Part shown: one piece after another, positions 8,490 through 17,953 of the stretch
Layout: every line of letters begins with the position of its first letter
Position numbering within the stretch: the first letter of the stretch is position 1
Source of the DNA: Candidatus Oscillochloris fontis
Lineage (GTDB): Bacteria; Chloroflexota; Chloroflexia; Chloroflexales; Chloroflexaceae
Reading direction: 5' to 3'
DNA: 64,000 bases
Assembly: GCF_004138135.1 (NCBI RefSeq)
Contig: NZ_RYFD01000004.1
Location: 62,001 to 126,000 of the forward strand
Notes under the pieces: model-generated
Told to the model about the DNA's origin: nothing
The model's database searches: none
The model's input: only the letters and a program-made list of their open reading frames with translations
Made by a program: the position numbers and the translations under genes

Positions 8490-10952
8490 TTATTCGATAC
8501 CCACACCCCAACGATGGATCACTCCGTCGTTGGCGGCGGAGATTAGGTGCTCCCCGTTGGGAGTGAAGGCCAGCCATACCACTTCTATCGGATAGGTGTG
8601 GGCTTGAAATTCACGTATTGGGCTATAGTCATCGGTGCGCCAACAACGAATTACGCCAGCACTCCCACTCAAAAGGAGGCTGCTATCCGGCGCGAAGGCA
8701 AGTTGACCCGTATCGGAGAGGTTGATCCGGCGCTGTTCAAGCAGGATCGCCATATTGCTTGTATCGGTCAGATCCCAGAGGGCTACGTGCCACTCATAGT
8801 CCCTATCCATTCCTGAACCAGCGAGGAGTTGGCCGTTGGGGGCAAAGGTAAGTGTGGTTCCCACTCCCCCATGCAGGGTCCGTATCTCATCACCACTACG
8901 GGGATCAAGCAGGCGAACTTCGTTGGTAGATCCCACCGCCAGCATGGTGCTATCAGGAGAGAAGGTAACGCTTGCCCAAGTGCCTTGCAGACTGAAGATC
9001 TCGCTTTCTGAAGCGATCTCCCAGAGGTGTACCGTCCCTTGGCTCTGCGCCGCCAATAACGTTCCATCTGGTGAGAGGGCTAGGGATACGGAGTAATCTT
9101 CGATAAGCGGGAAGGAGCGTACTATTGTAAGGCTTTGCGCATCCCAAAGGGTGATCTGGCCATCCCATAGCATACCCGCAAGCCAGCGCCCATCGGCAGA
9201 GGCAGTTAATGCGCGGACAACCGTAGGGAGTGTTTGGGTGACTTCGCCACGCAGCAGATCATAGCGTATGAGCGCTCCCTGACGTGGATCAAAGATATCG
9301 CCTGTGGCGACCGTCAGACTATCGCCATCGGGATTGATGCTTATGCCAGCGATGGCCAGATATGGGATCGATTGATCGGCTTCGATAGGCATAAAGCCAG
9401 GGCTGATACTCGCAACCAGTTGGAGTTGATTCGCATTCTCGGCACTAATCGGCTGAAACGCTTGGGGAGCAGCGCGAGTAACACCCCAGAATTGTAGGCC
9501 ATTGGAAATCTGCATGATCAGCATACGGCTATCGGGCGAGAAGCTGATCTGACGAATATCATTGGCATGAAAATCGAGGAGCGAGCTATCCTGACCAGTG
9601 TGGGGGTCGAGCATACTGATGAGGGTGGAGTTGAGGCACACCACCAACAGTTGTGCATTGGGGGCCATGGCTATGCAGCTAGGTTCACGGAACCCAAAGA
9701 GGGAAAGCAGAGACATCTCGCCGGTGTGCAGATCCCAACGAATCAACCGGCTATCACCAGAATCGCTACTCTGAGCCGCCACCACAAAACTACCATCAGG
9801 CACCATCACCATCTGCTCTATCGTCCCCACCTCACCAAGTTGGCCCTCAATTGCGCTCAGTTGGCGTAGTTCGCTACCAGTAGCAACATCCCACAACCGG
9901 ATCGTGCCATCAGCGGAGGCTGAGGCAATCTGTGTCCCATCGGGGGTAAAGGCGATGCTCGTTACTGCTGCGGTATGTCCGCTCAGTTCCTGGTATGCAT
10001 TACCAGTAGCCACCTCCCACAACCGAATAGTCTGATCTTGCCCCGCACTGGCCAGAATCTGGCCAGTGGAATCGATCTCTAGCGCCAAAATGGGAGCGGT
10101 ATGGCCGCGCAACGCCCGTACCGAGCGCCCACTTGCAACCTCCCAGATCTCGATACGATCCTGAACTGATAGAGCCATAAATGACCAATCGGGGGTGAAT
10201 AACGCATGCTCATTGGGGGCATCAAAGCGATTAATCTCTTCAAACGTATTCAGATCAACTATTCGCACCTGGAGCGAGTCATTGATTGCGATCTGTTGAC
10301 CATCAGGCGACCAAGCAATAATTTCACCGGGGCCGCCCAGGATGTCCAAGAGATCGAGGCGTGGGGCATTATGGACATCTATCGGGGGGAGGGTAGCGGG
10401 AAGACGCCCAGCCGGATTGGTATTGGAGCTATCCGCAGATGGGTTGGAGGTAGCAGTTGGGCGGGCGAGATCGGGTGCGGGCGTGGAGAGTAAGGCAGCA
10501 GTCGGGCTAGATTGGGGGCTACTCGCGCTCATCCAGCGGATCATGAGTGGGATCACAACCACGCCGGTGAGCGCCAAGAGCAATCCCCACGCCCAGAACG
10601 GAGTGCGCCGAACCGGGGGAGGGATGGGGTAGGGATGGGTGGTTGAGGGTGGCTCGTGGGGGTAGGGATGGGTATCTGTGGGTGGCTCAGTTTGGGCATC
10701 TTCAAGTACCACATACGGGATGCCTGCGTGTTCACCATAGGAGAGTACCCGCGCCAACTGCGGATCTTGGATCTCCGCAGCAAAACGGGCGTGTGCCTGC
10801 GGATCAGCAACCTGGTCGGGATGGATGAGACGGAGCAGTACATGACGTTCGAGATCTGTATCATAGGCACGATACACCACGCCATGAGCATCTTCAGCGA
10901 CCAAGGTTCGGAGTTGAAAGGGGCCAAACATCTGTCCAAGTTGGTATTCCAC
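8490..10952 (-). CDS. WD40 beta-propeller protein with a decayed kinase N-lobe
   Basis: 820 residues starting with GTG at 10952, three bases after the stop of the upstream kinase gene. Residues 1-90 align by eye with the N-lobe of the neighbouring kinases (GPFQLRTLVAEDAHGVVYRAYD), but the glycine loop is AEDAHG, the VAIK lysine is replaced (LLRLI), and the domain ends after YVVLED with no HRD or DFG. A Pro-rich linker, one transmembrane helix (about 120-140) and a long WD40 region follow, with classic blades such as SGHTAAVTSIAFTPDG and TIRLWDVATG. It is probably a scaffold or sensor that works with the two active kinases of the operon. Confidence 0.85.
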   Translation of the reverse strand: MEYQLGQMFGPFQLRTLVAEDAHGVVYRAYDTDLERHVLLRLIHPDQVADPQAHARFAAEIQDPQLARVLSYGEHAGIPYVVLEDAQTEPPTDTHPYPHEPPSTTHPYPIPPPVRRTPFWAWGLLLALTGVVVIPLMIRWMSASSPQSSPTAALLSTPAPDLARPTATSNPSADSSNTNPAGRLPATLPPIDVHNAPRLDLLDILGGPGEIIAWSPDGQQIAINDSLQVRIVDLNTFEEINRFDAPNEHALFTPDWSFMALSVQDRIEIWEVASGRSVRALRGHTAPILALEIDSTGQILASAGQDQTIRLWEVATGNAYQELSGHTAAVTSIAFTPDGTQIASASADGTIRLWDVATGSELRQLSAIEGQLGEVGTIEQMVMVPDGSFVVAAQSSDSGDSRLIRWDLHTGEMSLLSLFGFREPSCIAMAPNAQLLVVCLNSTLISMLDPHTGQDSSLLDFHANDIRQISFSPDSRMLIMQISNGLQFWGVTRAAPQAFQPISAENANQLQLVASISPGFMPIEADQSIPYLAIAGISINPDGDSLTVATGDIFDPRQGALIRYDLLRGEVTQTLPTVVRALTASADGRWLAGMLWDGQITLWDAQSLTIVRSFPLIEDYSVSLALSPDGTLLAAQSQGTVHLWEIASESEIFSLQGTWASVTFSPDSTMLAVGSTNEVRLLDPRSGDEIRTLHGGVGTTLTFAPNGQLLAGSGMDRDYEWHVALWDLTDTSNMAILLEQRRINLSDTGQLAFAPDSSLLLSGSAGVIRCWRTDDYSPIREFQAHTYPIEVVWLAFTPNGEHLISAANDGVIHRWGVGIE

Positions 10953-10955
10953 AGG

Positions 10956-13016
10956 CTACCTCGCTGGATCAATCGCCCAGATTTCGACTGCACCATTACC
11001 CGCCGCAACAAAGAGTGTTCCATCGGGAGAGAAACTTGGTTGACCATCACGAACGGCGGCACTATTCAATAAGCGTAGCGACTTCCAGGCTGCGGTATCC
11101 CAGAACTGCGCCTCCGAGAACATCAACCGTCTATCGGGTGAGACCGGGCCACAACAGCCTTCTCGGGTACGCTTGAGTTGGCCCGTACTGCGATCATAGA
11201 TCTTCTGGCCGACCGCAAGGCTCTGATCATCGGGCCAAAAGCGGATCGGGGTATCGCGGTAGGAGATACTCGAACTGATCACCCGTAGCCGCGTACCCGT
11301 TGCCACATCCCAAATACGGATGCTGCCATCATCCGATGCTGAAGTAAGTAGTTTGCCATCAGATGAGAAGGCAATACCTCTGATGGTATTGCTATGTTCT
11401 GCAAAATGATAAACGATGTTACCAGTGCCTACATCCCAAACATAAAGCGAGTGATCACCAGAAGTTGCCGCGATCAGCGTATCATCCGGTGAGAAGGTAA
11501 GCATAAAATCGAGCGCAACATCTATCGGATCAAGAGCTAGGTATTCCTGGCAGTTCACAACATCCCAAATAACCACCTGACCAGAGCGCACGGCTGCAAG
11601 CAGACGTGAATCATGAGAAAAACTCCAGTTGTGGGTGACAAAAGCAAAATTGATCGAATTGTTTGGGATCGAACAGACCGGCTGAAGATCAGGTGCTGTA
11701 TAGATTTGGATACCATCAACATACTCTAGAACATCATCAATCATGATCTGGCCACCCGTCACCAGCCCCATATAGCGCCCATCATAGCTCCACTGTAGAT
11801 CCATAAGCCAGATTTGGGGATTATGATCGGGATCGGTAGAGATGCTATTGACGATATTGAGGCGATCAATATTCTCTGAACTAATCACCTCACGCGCATC
11901 GGGAATGCTAAAGAGCGCCTGTAGTGTTGGTTGGAGCGCCGCAATCACCGTAGTGGAGGTCTGTGGTAGTGGTGTTAGGGTGGGCAGTGGTGTCGGGGAT
12001 GTGGGGCGGGAGGTTGGGGTAGGTTGCATCGGCACGACCGGGCTTGGGGTAGGGATGGGAATCTCCGCTGTCATGTTCGTTCGAGCGAGAGCCAACCAGA
12101 CACCGACTACCAAGAGGAGCACCAGCGCAAGCCCCACGAGGGCTATAGGCCACGCAAACCTGCGCTGAGGTGGTGGTTTGGCTGTTGCAATCTGTTCCAA
12201 CGCATGCGCAAAGAGCGCTAACGAAGCATAGCGATCCGCCGGATCTTTGGCTAATGCAGTAGAGATCACCTGCTCAACCTGGGCCGAAAGACTAGGATTG
12301 TATCTGCGAGGACTAGGCAACGGCTCGGTAGATTGTTTCAAAAAAATTGCGGCGGGTGTCTCGGCTGGATAGGGCGTTTGAGCGGTCACCAACTCATAGA
12401 AGATCACGCCAAGGGCATAGAGATCACTAGCGGGACCAGCCTGACCATGCCATTGTTCGGGGGCCATATATGCGGGGGTACCTACACCCATACCAACACC
12501 GGTCAATCCGGGGCTAGGATCGCGCTCAGCGATAGCCGCAATCCCAAAATCGGAGAGTTGCGGTTCGGCATCGGCATTAAAGAGGATATTGGATGGTTTC
12601 ACATCACGGTGGATGATGTGGTGTTGATGGGCATAGTGGAGGGCATGGGCAATCGGAACCAGGAGACGGGCAGCCTCAGCGGGATCATAGATCCGGGTCA
12701 TGCGTTGGCGCAACGTTCCACCGGGGAGATACTCCATGATGAGGTAGGAGATCTGCTGGTATTGCCCATAACTAAAGATCCGCACAATATGCGGGTGGCT
12801 CAAGCGGGCCAATGCACGTGCTTCGCGCTCAAAACGAGCCAGAAATTCATGCCCATTGGCCAGATCGGCACGGATCACCTTGAGCGCAACCATCCGATCC
12901 AAGCGCGGATCGTAGGCACCATACACGGTTGCCATGCCCCCTTCGCCCAACTGCTCAACAATCTGATAGTGTTCGATTGTTTGGCCGATCAGACTTTGTA
13001 TAGAAAATATACTCAA
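10956..13016 (-). CDS. Membrane Ser/Thr protein kinase with WD40 sensor domain
   Basis: 686 residues. The kinase domain (about 10-270) has GEGGMATVYGA, ALKVI, HRDVKPSN, SDFGIA and APEQ, so it should be active. One transmembrane helix (about 289-310) is followed by a Pro/Thr-rich linker and a WD40 propeller with blades such as SIRIWDVATGTRL. The propeller is predicted outside the membrane, a common bacterial kinase layout. The start is TTG at 13016; TTGA overlaps the stop of the FHA kinase, and no internal Met precedes the glycine loop. It is the middle gene of a three-gene operon. Confidence 0.9.
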   Translation of the reverse strand: MSIFSIQSLIGQTIEHYQIVEQLGEGGMATVYGAYDPRLDRMVALKVIRADLANGHEFLARFEREARALARLSHPHIVRIFSYGQYQQISYLIMEYLPGGTLRQRMTRIYDPAEAARLLVPIAHALHYAHQHHIIHRDVKPSNILFNADAEPQLSDFGIAAIAERDPSPGLTGVGMGVGTPAYMAPEQWHGQAGPASDLYALGVIFYELVTAQTPYPAETPAAIFLKQSTEPLPSPRRYNPSLSAQVEQVISTALAKDPADRYASLALFAHALEQIATAKPPPQRRFAWPIALVGLALVLLLVVGVWLALARTNMTAEIPIPTPSPVVPMQPTPTSRPTSPTPLPTLTPLPQTSTTVIAALQPTLQALFSIPDAREVISSENIDRLNIVNSISTDPDHNPQIWLMDLQWSYDGRYMGLVTGGQIMIDDVLEYVDGIQIYTAPDLQPVCSIPNNSINFAFVTHNWSFSHDSRLLAAVRSGQVVIWDVVNCQEYLALDPIDVALDFMLTFSPDDTLIAATSGDHSLYVWDVGTGNIVYHFAEHSNTIRGIAFSSDGKLLTSASDDGSIRIWDVATGTRLRVISSSISYRDTPIRFWPDDQSLAVGQKIYDRSTGQLKRTREGCCGPVSPDRRLMFSEAQFWDTAAWKSLRLLNSAAVRDGQPSFSPDGTLFVAAGNGAVEIWAIDPAR

Positions 13017-14191
13017 ATTCCTTCAAAGCGGAGTAGCGTATATCCAATCCGAATTTCATCACCCGGAGCGAGATTGACCGGCTGATGAGCAGTTAGACGT
13101 TGCTGATTGAGCAGGGTACCGTTGGCACTCCCCAAGTCGGTGATCTGGTACTGGGCCGCTTTGTATTGAATGCGTGCATGGGTACGGCTGGCAAAACTAT
13201 CCTGGAGCACAATATCGTTGGGAGCCTTGTAACTACCAATCGAGGTTGAGGCATGCAGCGGAAAGACCTGACCTACCTGTGGCCCCGCCAAGACCCGGAG
13301 CAGAGCGGGTTGGTTCGCTTCTAGTTGTTGGGTGACGAATGGCTGGCGTGGCGTGGGAGCCTCGGTAAGGGCACTCTGGTCGTAGATGGCTGTTACCGCA
13401 GCCACAAGATCCGCTGCACGCTGAAAGCGCCGTGTTGGTTGTTTGTCCAAGGCCATCTGCAAGACCGCATCGAGTTGTGCTGGGAGGTAGGGGGCAATAT
13501 CAGCAAGATGCGGTACCGGGGTATAGAGATGACTCTGGACGATCTCACTAGGGGTGCCACGAAAGAGGCGCTGCCCGGTCAACAACTCAAATAGGATGAG
13601 TGCGAGGCTATAGACATCACTGGCTGGGGTGACATCTTCACCACGCAACTGTTCGGGTGAGGCATAGGCGGTGGTACCAAGCACCGTGCCAGAACGTGTA
13701 TGTCGGATTTCGCTTCTGATACGGGCCAGATCAAAGTCGGTGATCACCAAGCGTCCATCAGCGTGGAACATGATGTTGGCTGGTTTGAGATCGCGATGGA
13801 TGACACCCTGCTGATGGGCAACGTCCATCGTCTGGCAGATGGTGGTGAAGGTATGAATGGCCTCTGTCGGCAACAACTTGCCACGCGCCAGACGGGCACG
13901 TAGATCGCCACCGGAGAGGTACTCCATGACGAGAATGTTGGTCTGGGTAGCCTCATCACGAGCCATGGTATAGACCAACTGGATATTTGGATGGCGCAAC
14001 CGAGCGGCCGTGCGTGCGCCAATGAGAAACCGATGCAACACCGCACTATCCGCAGCCAATTCAGGGCGCATCACCTTGAGTGCCACATCAATCAGCAAGC
14101 GCTGGTCGTGGGCCAGAAAGACCTGGCCAAACCCGCCCTCACCGAGTAACTGACGAATGTGGTAGTGGAGAAGGTGATCGCCTGGTTGCAT
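13013..14191 (-). CDS. Ser/Thr protein kinase with C-terminal FHA domain, DFD variant
   Basis: 392 residues from the ATG at 14191 (GGGGAGG six bases upstream). The kinase domain (about 1-265) has GEGGFGQVF, ALKVM, HRDLKPANI and ASPEQ, but the metal-binding DFG reads DFD (ITDFDLAR). The Asp that binds magnesium is kept; the Gly is lost. The C-terminal FHA domain (about 310-392) has SIGSYKAPNDI and SRTHARI, then DLGSANGT, so it should bind phosphothreonine. No transmembrane segment is seen. It heads the operon and probably recruits phosphorylated partners such as the two WD40 proteins. Confidence 0.9.
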   Translation of the reverse strand: MQPGDHLLHYHIRQLLGEGGFGQVFLAHDQRLLIDVALKVMRPELAADSAVLHRFLIGARTAARLRHPNIQLVYTMARDEATQTNILVMEYLSGGDLRARLARGKLLPTEAIHTFTTICQTMDVAHQQGVIHRDLKPANIMFHADGRLVITDFDLARIRSEIRHTRSGTVLGTTAYASPEQLRGEDVTPASDVYSLALILFELLTGQRLFRGTPSEIVQSHLYTPVPHLADIAPYLPAQLDAVLQMALDKQPTRRFQRAADLVAAVTAIYDQSALTEAPTPRQPFVTQQLEANQPALLRVLAGPQVGQVFPLHASTSIGSYKAPNDIVLQDSFASRTHARIQYKAAQYQITDLGSANGTLLNQQRLTAHQPVNLAPGDEIRIGYTLLRFEGI

Positions 14192-14244
14192 GATCCTCCC
14201 CGTTGTTGCTCTCGCATTACTATGCTCTCGCATACTATACAATA

Positions 14245-14372
14245 CCCCCGCAGATCTTTGTTCGTGCGAAGAAGTTCTGGAATGCGCCGCCGGCTGAGCC
14301 TGTCGAAGCCAGTGCGCCGCATTCTTGCCATCCCAAGGCTTCTTCGCCCCAAGGGCGTTGCACATGCCTTGG
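14245..14372. repeat. Degenerate triple-hairpin repeat (copy H)
   Basis: CCCCCGCAGATCTTT at 14245-14259 and CCCCAAGGGCGTTGCACATG at 14347-14366 match the left core and right end of the MITE family. The stem GCGAAGAAG (14266-14274) pairs with CTTCTTCGC (14339-14347). The loop holds a different palindrome around GGCTGAGCCTGTCGAAGCC. It fills most of the 227-base divergent spacer between the FHA kinase and the lipoprotein peptidase; I see no clear promoter there. Confidence 0.6.
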
Positions 14373-14418
14373 CCATCATCCCCATGCATACACAACCAAC
14401 CTGAAGTACAATGGGTGC

Positions 14419-16422
14419 ATGAAGAACCATGCACCCCTTCTGCTCTTATTCACCCTGCTGCTGGCGGCGTGTAGCCCCAATGTGGCTCAGGTGCCGCCAA
14501 CAGCTACTCCCGTTCCGCCGACGGCGACTCGTATTCCGACGGCGACTCCGCTGCCGCTGGAGCCGACTCAGCCGCCCGATCCGCAACTGCTCGCCGCTGA
14601 TGCCGCTGAGTTGGCGACGTTGAGCGCCGCACCCCGCTTTGGCCGCGATCAGGTGGAGTTGGCGCGTAGTCTCGGCAGTTGCCGCACTTCCCCCGATGCG
14701 TGCCCGACGGTTGTGCGTACCACGCCGCTCGATGTGGCTGTGGGTGATGTGCGCGATTTCTGGGTGGTTGATTTCAATACCGATGCCCAGTTCCAGATTA
14801 AGGCCGAACTGCGCTATGCTGGCCCGGTGGTACTCATGTATGTTCAAGAGGGGCTTGAGTATGATCAGGGCGACCTCGAATATGCTGCTAAGATGTTTGA
14901 AGAGGAGATCTATCCGCGTACCCGTGAGGTCTTTGGCTCCGAGATCCAACCGGGGGTTGATGGCGATCTACGTTTGACGATCCTCAATGCGGATGATCCG
15001 AGTGGCACGGTGCTGGGTTACTACTCCTCGCAGGATTCGCTGCCCGCCCAGATCAATCGCTTCAGCAATGAGCGCGAGATGTTCTTTATGAATGCGGCGG
15101 CGATGGATTTTACGGATCAACGCTATTTGGAGGTGTTGGCCCACGAGTTCCAACACATGATCCATCAGAACCAGCATGCCAATGCGGCCACATGGTTCAA
15201 TGAGGGTTGTTCACAGCTCTCCGAAGACCTGAATGGCTTCTCGAATAGTGGCTTTGCGATGTTCTATCTGTTTAATACCGATACCCAACTTACCGGGTGG
15301 GGGAGTTCTCCAGAGACAGCCGGGCAGCACTATGGTGCGTCGCACCTCTTTACGCGCTATATGTATGCCCAGTATGCCCAGGCCGAACAGATCCGTCCGC
15401 TGATGCAGGCTGATGCGGGTGATAATCTTGATGCGTTTGTGGCTCTGGCGGCTCAGACCCGCCCCGATATCAGCGACTTTGGCACGCTGGTTGCCGATTG
15501 GGCCGTGGCAAACCTGATTGATGCCCCCGACGTGGCCGATGGCCGCTATACCTACGCCACTGGCCACGAGTTGCCCGATCTGTTGCCCATGAAGGCCGAT
15601 ACGACCCGCGTGCGCGATCTACACGAAGATACGGTCAGCCAGTTTGGGGCCGATTATCTGTCGCTGCCGCGTGGCACGACTCAGGTCGAGTTTATGGGTT
15701 CCACCAGTGTGCAGCTTGCGGCTGCGATGCCCAGCGGCTATGCGTGGTGGAGTAATCGTAGTGATGATAGTATCGCTACGCTGACGCGGGCGGTGGATCT
15801 GCGCAACCTCTCTAGCGCCACGCTGACCTTCGACACCTGGTATGAGATCGAAAATGACTACGACTATGCCTTCGTGACGGTCTCGACCGATGGTGGGCAG
15901 ACGTGGGAGACGTTGCCGGGGAGCCTCACCACCAGCGACGATCCGCAGGGGGCTAATTATGGCCACGGCATCACCGGGGTGAGTGGGGTGCCAGGGGCGA
16001 AGATCGAGGATGGTGTGCGCGGCGAGTGGGTCAGTGAGCAGATCGATCTGAGTGGCTACGCGGGGCAGGAGATCCTGTTGCGCTTCTGGCAGATTAACGA
16101 TCAAGGGCTGAATGCGCCGGGGATGCTGATTGATAACATCGCGATTCCTGAACTGGGCTTCGCTGATGCTGTGGATGCCGGTGCAGGTGATTGGCAGGCC
16201 GAGGGGTTTGTACGGGTTGATGGCGATTTGTTGCAGCATTGGCAGTTGCGCCTCGTCATTACCGACGCGGATCGTAACGTGCGGGTGGAGCCACTGCGTG
16301 TGGATGCGACGGGGCGTGCGCTGGCCACCATCAACCCCGATGAGCGGGCGGTGTTGATGGTGATGGGGGCGACCTTCCACACGACTGAGAAGGCGACTTA
16401 TCAGGTGCGAGTTGATTCATGA
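14419..16422 (+). CDS. Secreted lipoprotein metallopeptidase (HExxH, immune-inhibitor-A-like C-terminus)
   Basis: 667 residues from the ATG at 14419. A lipoprotein signal peptide ends at LLLAAC, followed by a Pro/Thr-rich linker. The zinc site HEFQHMIH (His242-His246) is followed about 20 residues later by FNEG, which may give the third ligand. The C-terminal half, with STDGGQTWE, YAGQEILLRFW and MLIDNIAIPE, is the beta-sandwich fold of immune inhibitor A-type (M6) peptidases. It should act at the cell surface. The ATGA overlap with the next peptidase gene shows co-translation. Confidence 0.82.
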   Translation: MKNHAPLLLLFTLLLAACSPNVAQVPPTATPVPPTATRIPTATPLPLEPTQPPDPQLLAADAAELATLSAAPRFGRDQVELARSLGSCRTSPDACPTVVRTTPLDVAVGDVRDFWVVDFNTDAQFQIKAELRYAGPVVLMYVQEGLEYDQGDLEYAAKMFEEEIYPRTREVFGSEIQPGVDGDLRLTILNADDPSGTVLGYYSSQDSLPAQINRFSNEREMFFMNAAAMDFTDQRYLEVLAHEFQHMIHQNQHANAATWFNEGCSQLSEDLNGFSNSGFAMFYLFNTDTQLTGWGSSPETAGQHYGASHLFTRYMYAQYAQAEQIRPLMQADAGDNLDAFVALAAQTRPDISDFGTLVADWAVANLIDAPDVADGRYTYATGHELPDLLPMKADTTRVRDLHEDTVSQFGADYLSLPRGTTQVEFMGSTSVQLAAAMPSGYAWWSNRSDDSIATLTRAVDLRNLSSATLTFDTWYEIENDYDYAFVTVSTDGGQTWETLPGSLTTSDDPQGANYGHGITGVSGVPGAKIEDGVRGEWVSEQIDLSGYAGQEILLRFWQINDQGLNAPGMLIDNIAIPELGFADAVDAGAGDWQAEGFVRVDGDLLQHWQLRLVITDADRNVRVEPLRVDATGRALATINPDERAVLMVMGATFHTTEKATYQVRVDS

Positions 16423-17285
16423 AGCTGACGTTGCCCCACATCTCGCTGGCCGCGATTGGCCCAACCTTACTTGGGGTGCTGGTGGTGGCGCTGGCGCTGC
16501 TTGTGCATCCCGCACCGCGCCCTAGCTTAGCCCCGGCTTCGGCGGTGGTGGCGATGGTGGATGCGCCGGAGCGCCCGATCATGCCCGGCGAGGCCACGGC
16601 AACGCATGAGACGCTCAATGGTACCTATATCCCGGTGCAGTCGCTCGATGTTGTACTGGCCGACGGCTTGATCCCGCTTGCGGAACAGCAAGCCTTCGCG
16701 CAAGAGATTGAGCAGGCGCTGAGCTATGTGAGCAGCCGGTTTGGTAGCGGGCCACGTGGGCGCATCAACGCCTATGTGGGCGTAGAAGCGAGTTGCGGGA
16801 TTCATGGCATTGCCTACACGGGCGAGCGGATGGTGCAGGTCTATACCTGCGCCACCCTGCCACGGGTGCGGGCGGTCAATATTCTGGCTCACGAGCTTGT
16901 TCACCAACTCGCCCATGATCACTACGGGAGCCGCCACCTTCAGGCCGATCTTATCCTCTTAGAGGGTCTGGCCACTTGGGGCGCGGGGAGCTATTGGTTG
17001 AATGGTGAAGAGCGTTTCAGTGCCTTTGTGCGGCCTTGGATCGCTGCTGGGAGCGGCTTGCCCCTGGCCACCAGCTATGTGGGGCGTCCGATTGGGGACA
17101 TGAACACGCTCTACTACCAGTGGGCCAGTTTTGTCGAGTTTCTGATGCAGGTCTATGGGCGCGAACGCTTTGACGCGCTCTATGTGACGGGCAACTCCGA
17201 GCCAGGCTCCGCCGATTACCAGGGCGTCTATGGCAAGCCGTTGGAGGTCTTGGAGCAGGAGTGGCGGGCGTGGGTGGTGCAGTAG
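16419..17285 (+). CDS. Membrane-anchored or secreted gluzincin peptidase (MA-like)
   Basis: 288 residues. An N-terminal hydrophobic helix (about 10-30) is followed by a small peptidase domain with HELVHQLAHD (His158, Glu159, His162) and the downstream EGLATWGAG, whose Glu is the likely third ligand, as in gluzincins. It overlaps the upstream lipoprotein peptidase by ATGA, so the two form an operon. The substrate is unknown. Its TAG stop (17283-17285) is the first triplet of a palindrome-like TAGGGGC sequence. Confidence 0.78.
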   Translation: MKLTLPHISLAAIGPTLLGVLVVALALLVHPAPRPSLAPASAVVAMVDAPERPIMPGEATATHETLNGTYIPVQSLDVVLADGLIPLAEQQAFAQEIEQALSYVSSRFGSGPRGRINAYVGVEASCGIHGIAYTGERMVQVYTCATLPRVRAVNILAHELVHQLAHDHYGSRHLQADLILLEGLATWGAGSYWLNGEERFSAFVRPWIAAGSGLPLATSYVGRPIGDMNTLYYQWASFVEFLMQVYGRERFDALYVTGNSEPGSADYQGVYGKPLEVLEQEWRAWVVQ

Positions 17286-17673
17286 GGGCACGTCGCGATG
17301 CGCCCCGTGTGGAGGCCATATTACAGAAATAGCCCGTAAAGCCCAGCAGCTTTAGCGCTGGGATATAAGGGCTTCACCCGCTTTAGCGGCTTTAGCCCAT
17401 GTGTTGCATAAAGTACTGATTTATGGTACACTTGTTCGTGTTCAGGCGTCGTACCTCGTGTACGTTTCCAACTGAGTTTTGGGCGTTCCGACGAGCAATC
17501 CATCGTCGGGTAAAAAGCTCATGGTCACGTGGCGCACTGGTTCGGCGGAAGGGGCCAACCTGAGAGCCAGCACAGGCAAGTGCAGCAACAGGCCACACAC
17601 CACCAACGTTCTCCTCGGAGAACGAGACTGGGGCGGCAGTCTCTGAAGCCCAAGCCCTCGGGTTTGGGAGCCG
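17286..17673. other. Structured intergenic region, possible IS200/IS605 (omega-RNA end) remnant
   Basis: No convincing gene. The left part has nested stems: CCCAGC/GCTGGG (17342-17347/17357-17362) and CCGCtttaGCGG (17378-17389). The right part has three hairpins in a row: CGTTCTCC/GGAGAACG (17607-17624), GAGACTG/CAGTCTC (17624-17643) and CCCAAGCCC/GGGTTTGGG (17649-17668), then AGCCGTCAC. The last block, GAAGCCCAAGCCC...GTCAC, looks like the structured right end that follows tnpB genes. The interior (17420-17600) shows no readable TnpB or TnpA. A deletion derivative of such an element is the best guess. Confidence 0.38.
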
Positions 17674-17937
17674 TCACATCCCGGTAATGCCGCTGCCGCC
17701 CTTGCCGGCGCGGCGCAGACGCTCGATGCTGCCCCAGCCCAACCGGGCCGGAATGCGGGCGGGTGTTAGCCCCTGAGCCACCAGTTTCGAGCCATCGCGC
17801 CAGCGGACGGGCGGGGTGGTGGCTTCTTCAGGCTGTGGGCTTGCGGCGGACAACAAGGCCGCAATGACGGCAACAGCGGCGGCGGCCTCATCTTCACTCG
17901 CGTCATTAGTGATCTGAATTTGATATGCTAAAGTCAT
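17674..17937 (-). CDS. Small protein, possibly acyl-CoA carboxylase epsilon-like
   Basis: 87 residues with an Ala-rich helix (EDEAAAAVAVIAALLSA), a Pro-rich hinge and a basic tail with WRDGSKLV and RLGWGSIERLRRAG. The pattern of an Ala/Val helix and a Trp-containing basic tail recalls the epsilon subunit of acyl-CoA carboxylases, but the likeness is weak and no carboxylase gene is nearby. The ATG at 17937 follows AGGATTTCCT. It is the last gene of the proA-gatD group, 16 bases after gatD. Confidence 0.5.
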   Translation of the reverse strand: MTLAYQIQITNDASEDEAAAAVAVIAALLSAASPQPEEATTPPVRWRDGSKLVAQGLTPARIPARLGWGSIERLRRAGKGGSGITGM

Positions 17938-17953
17938 AGGAAATCCTCATTCT

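Noticed and set aside
7457-8506. 349-residue minus-strand open frame over htpX
   Set aside because: Antisense of htpX, whose HELAH site and membrane segments are clear.
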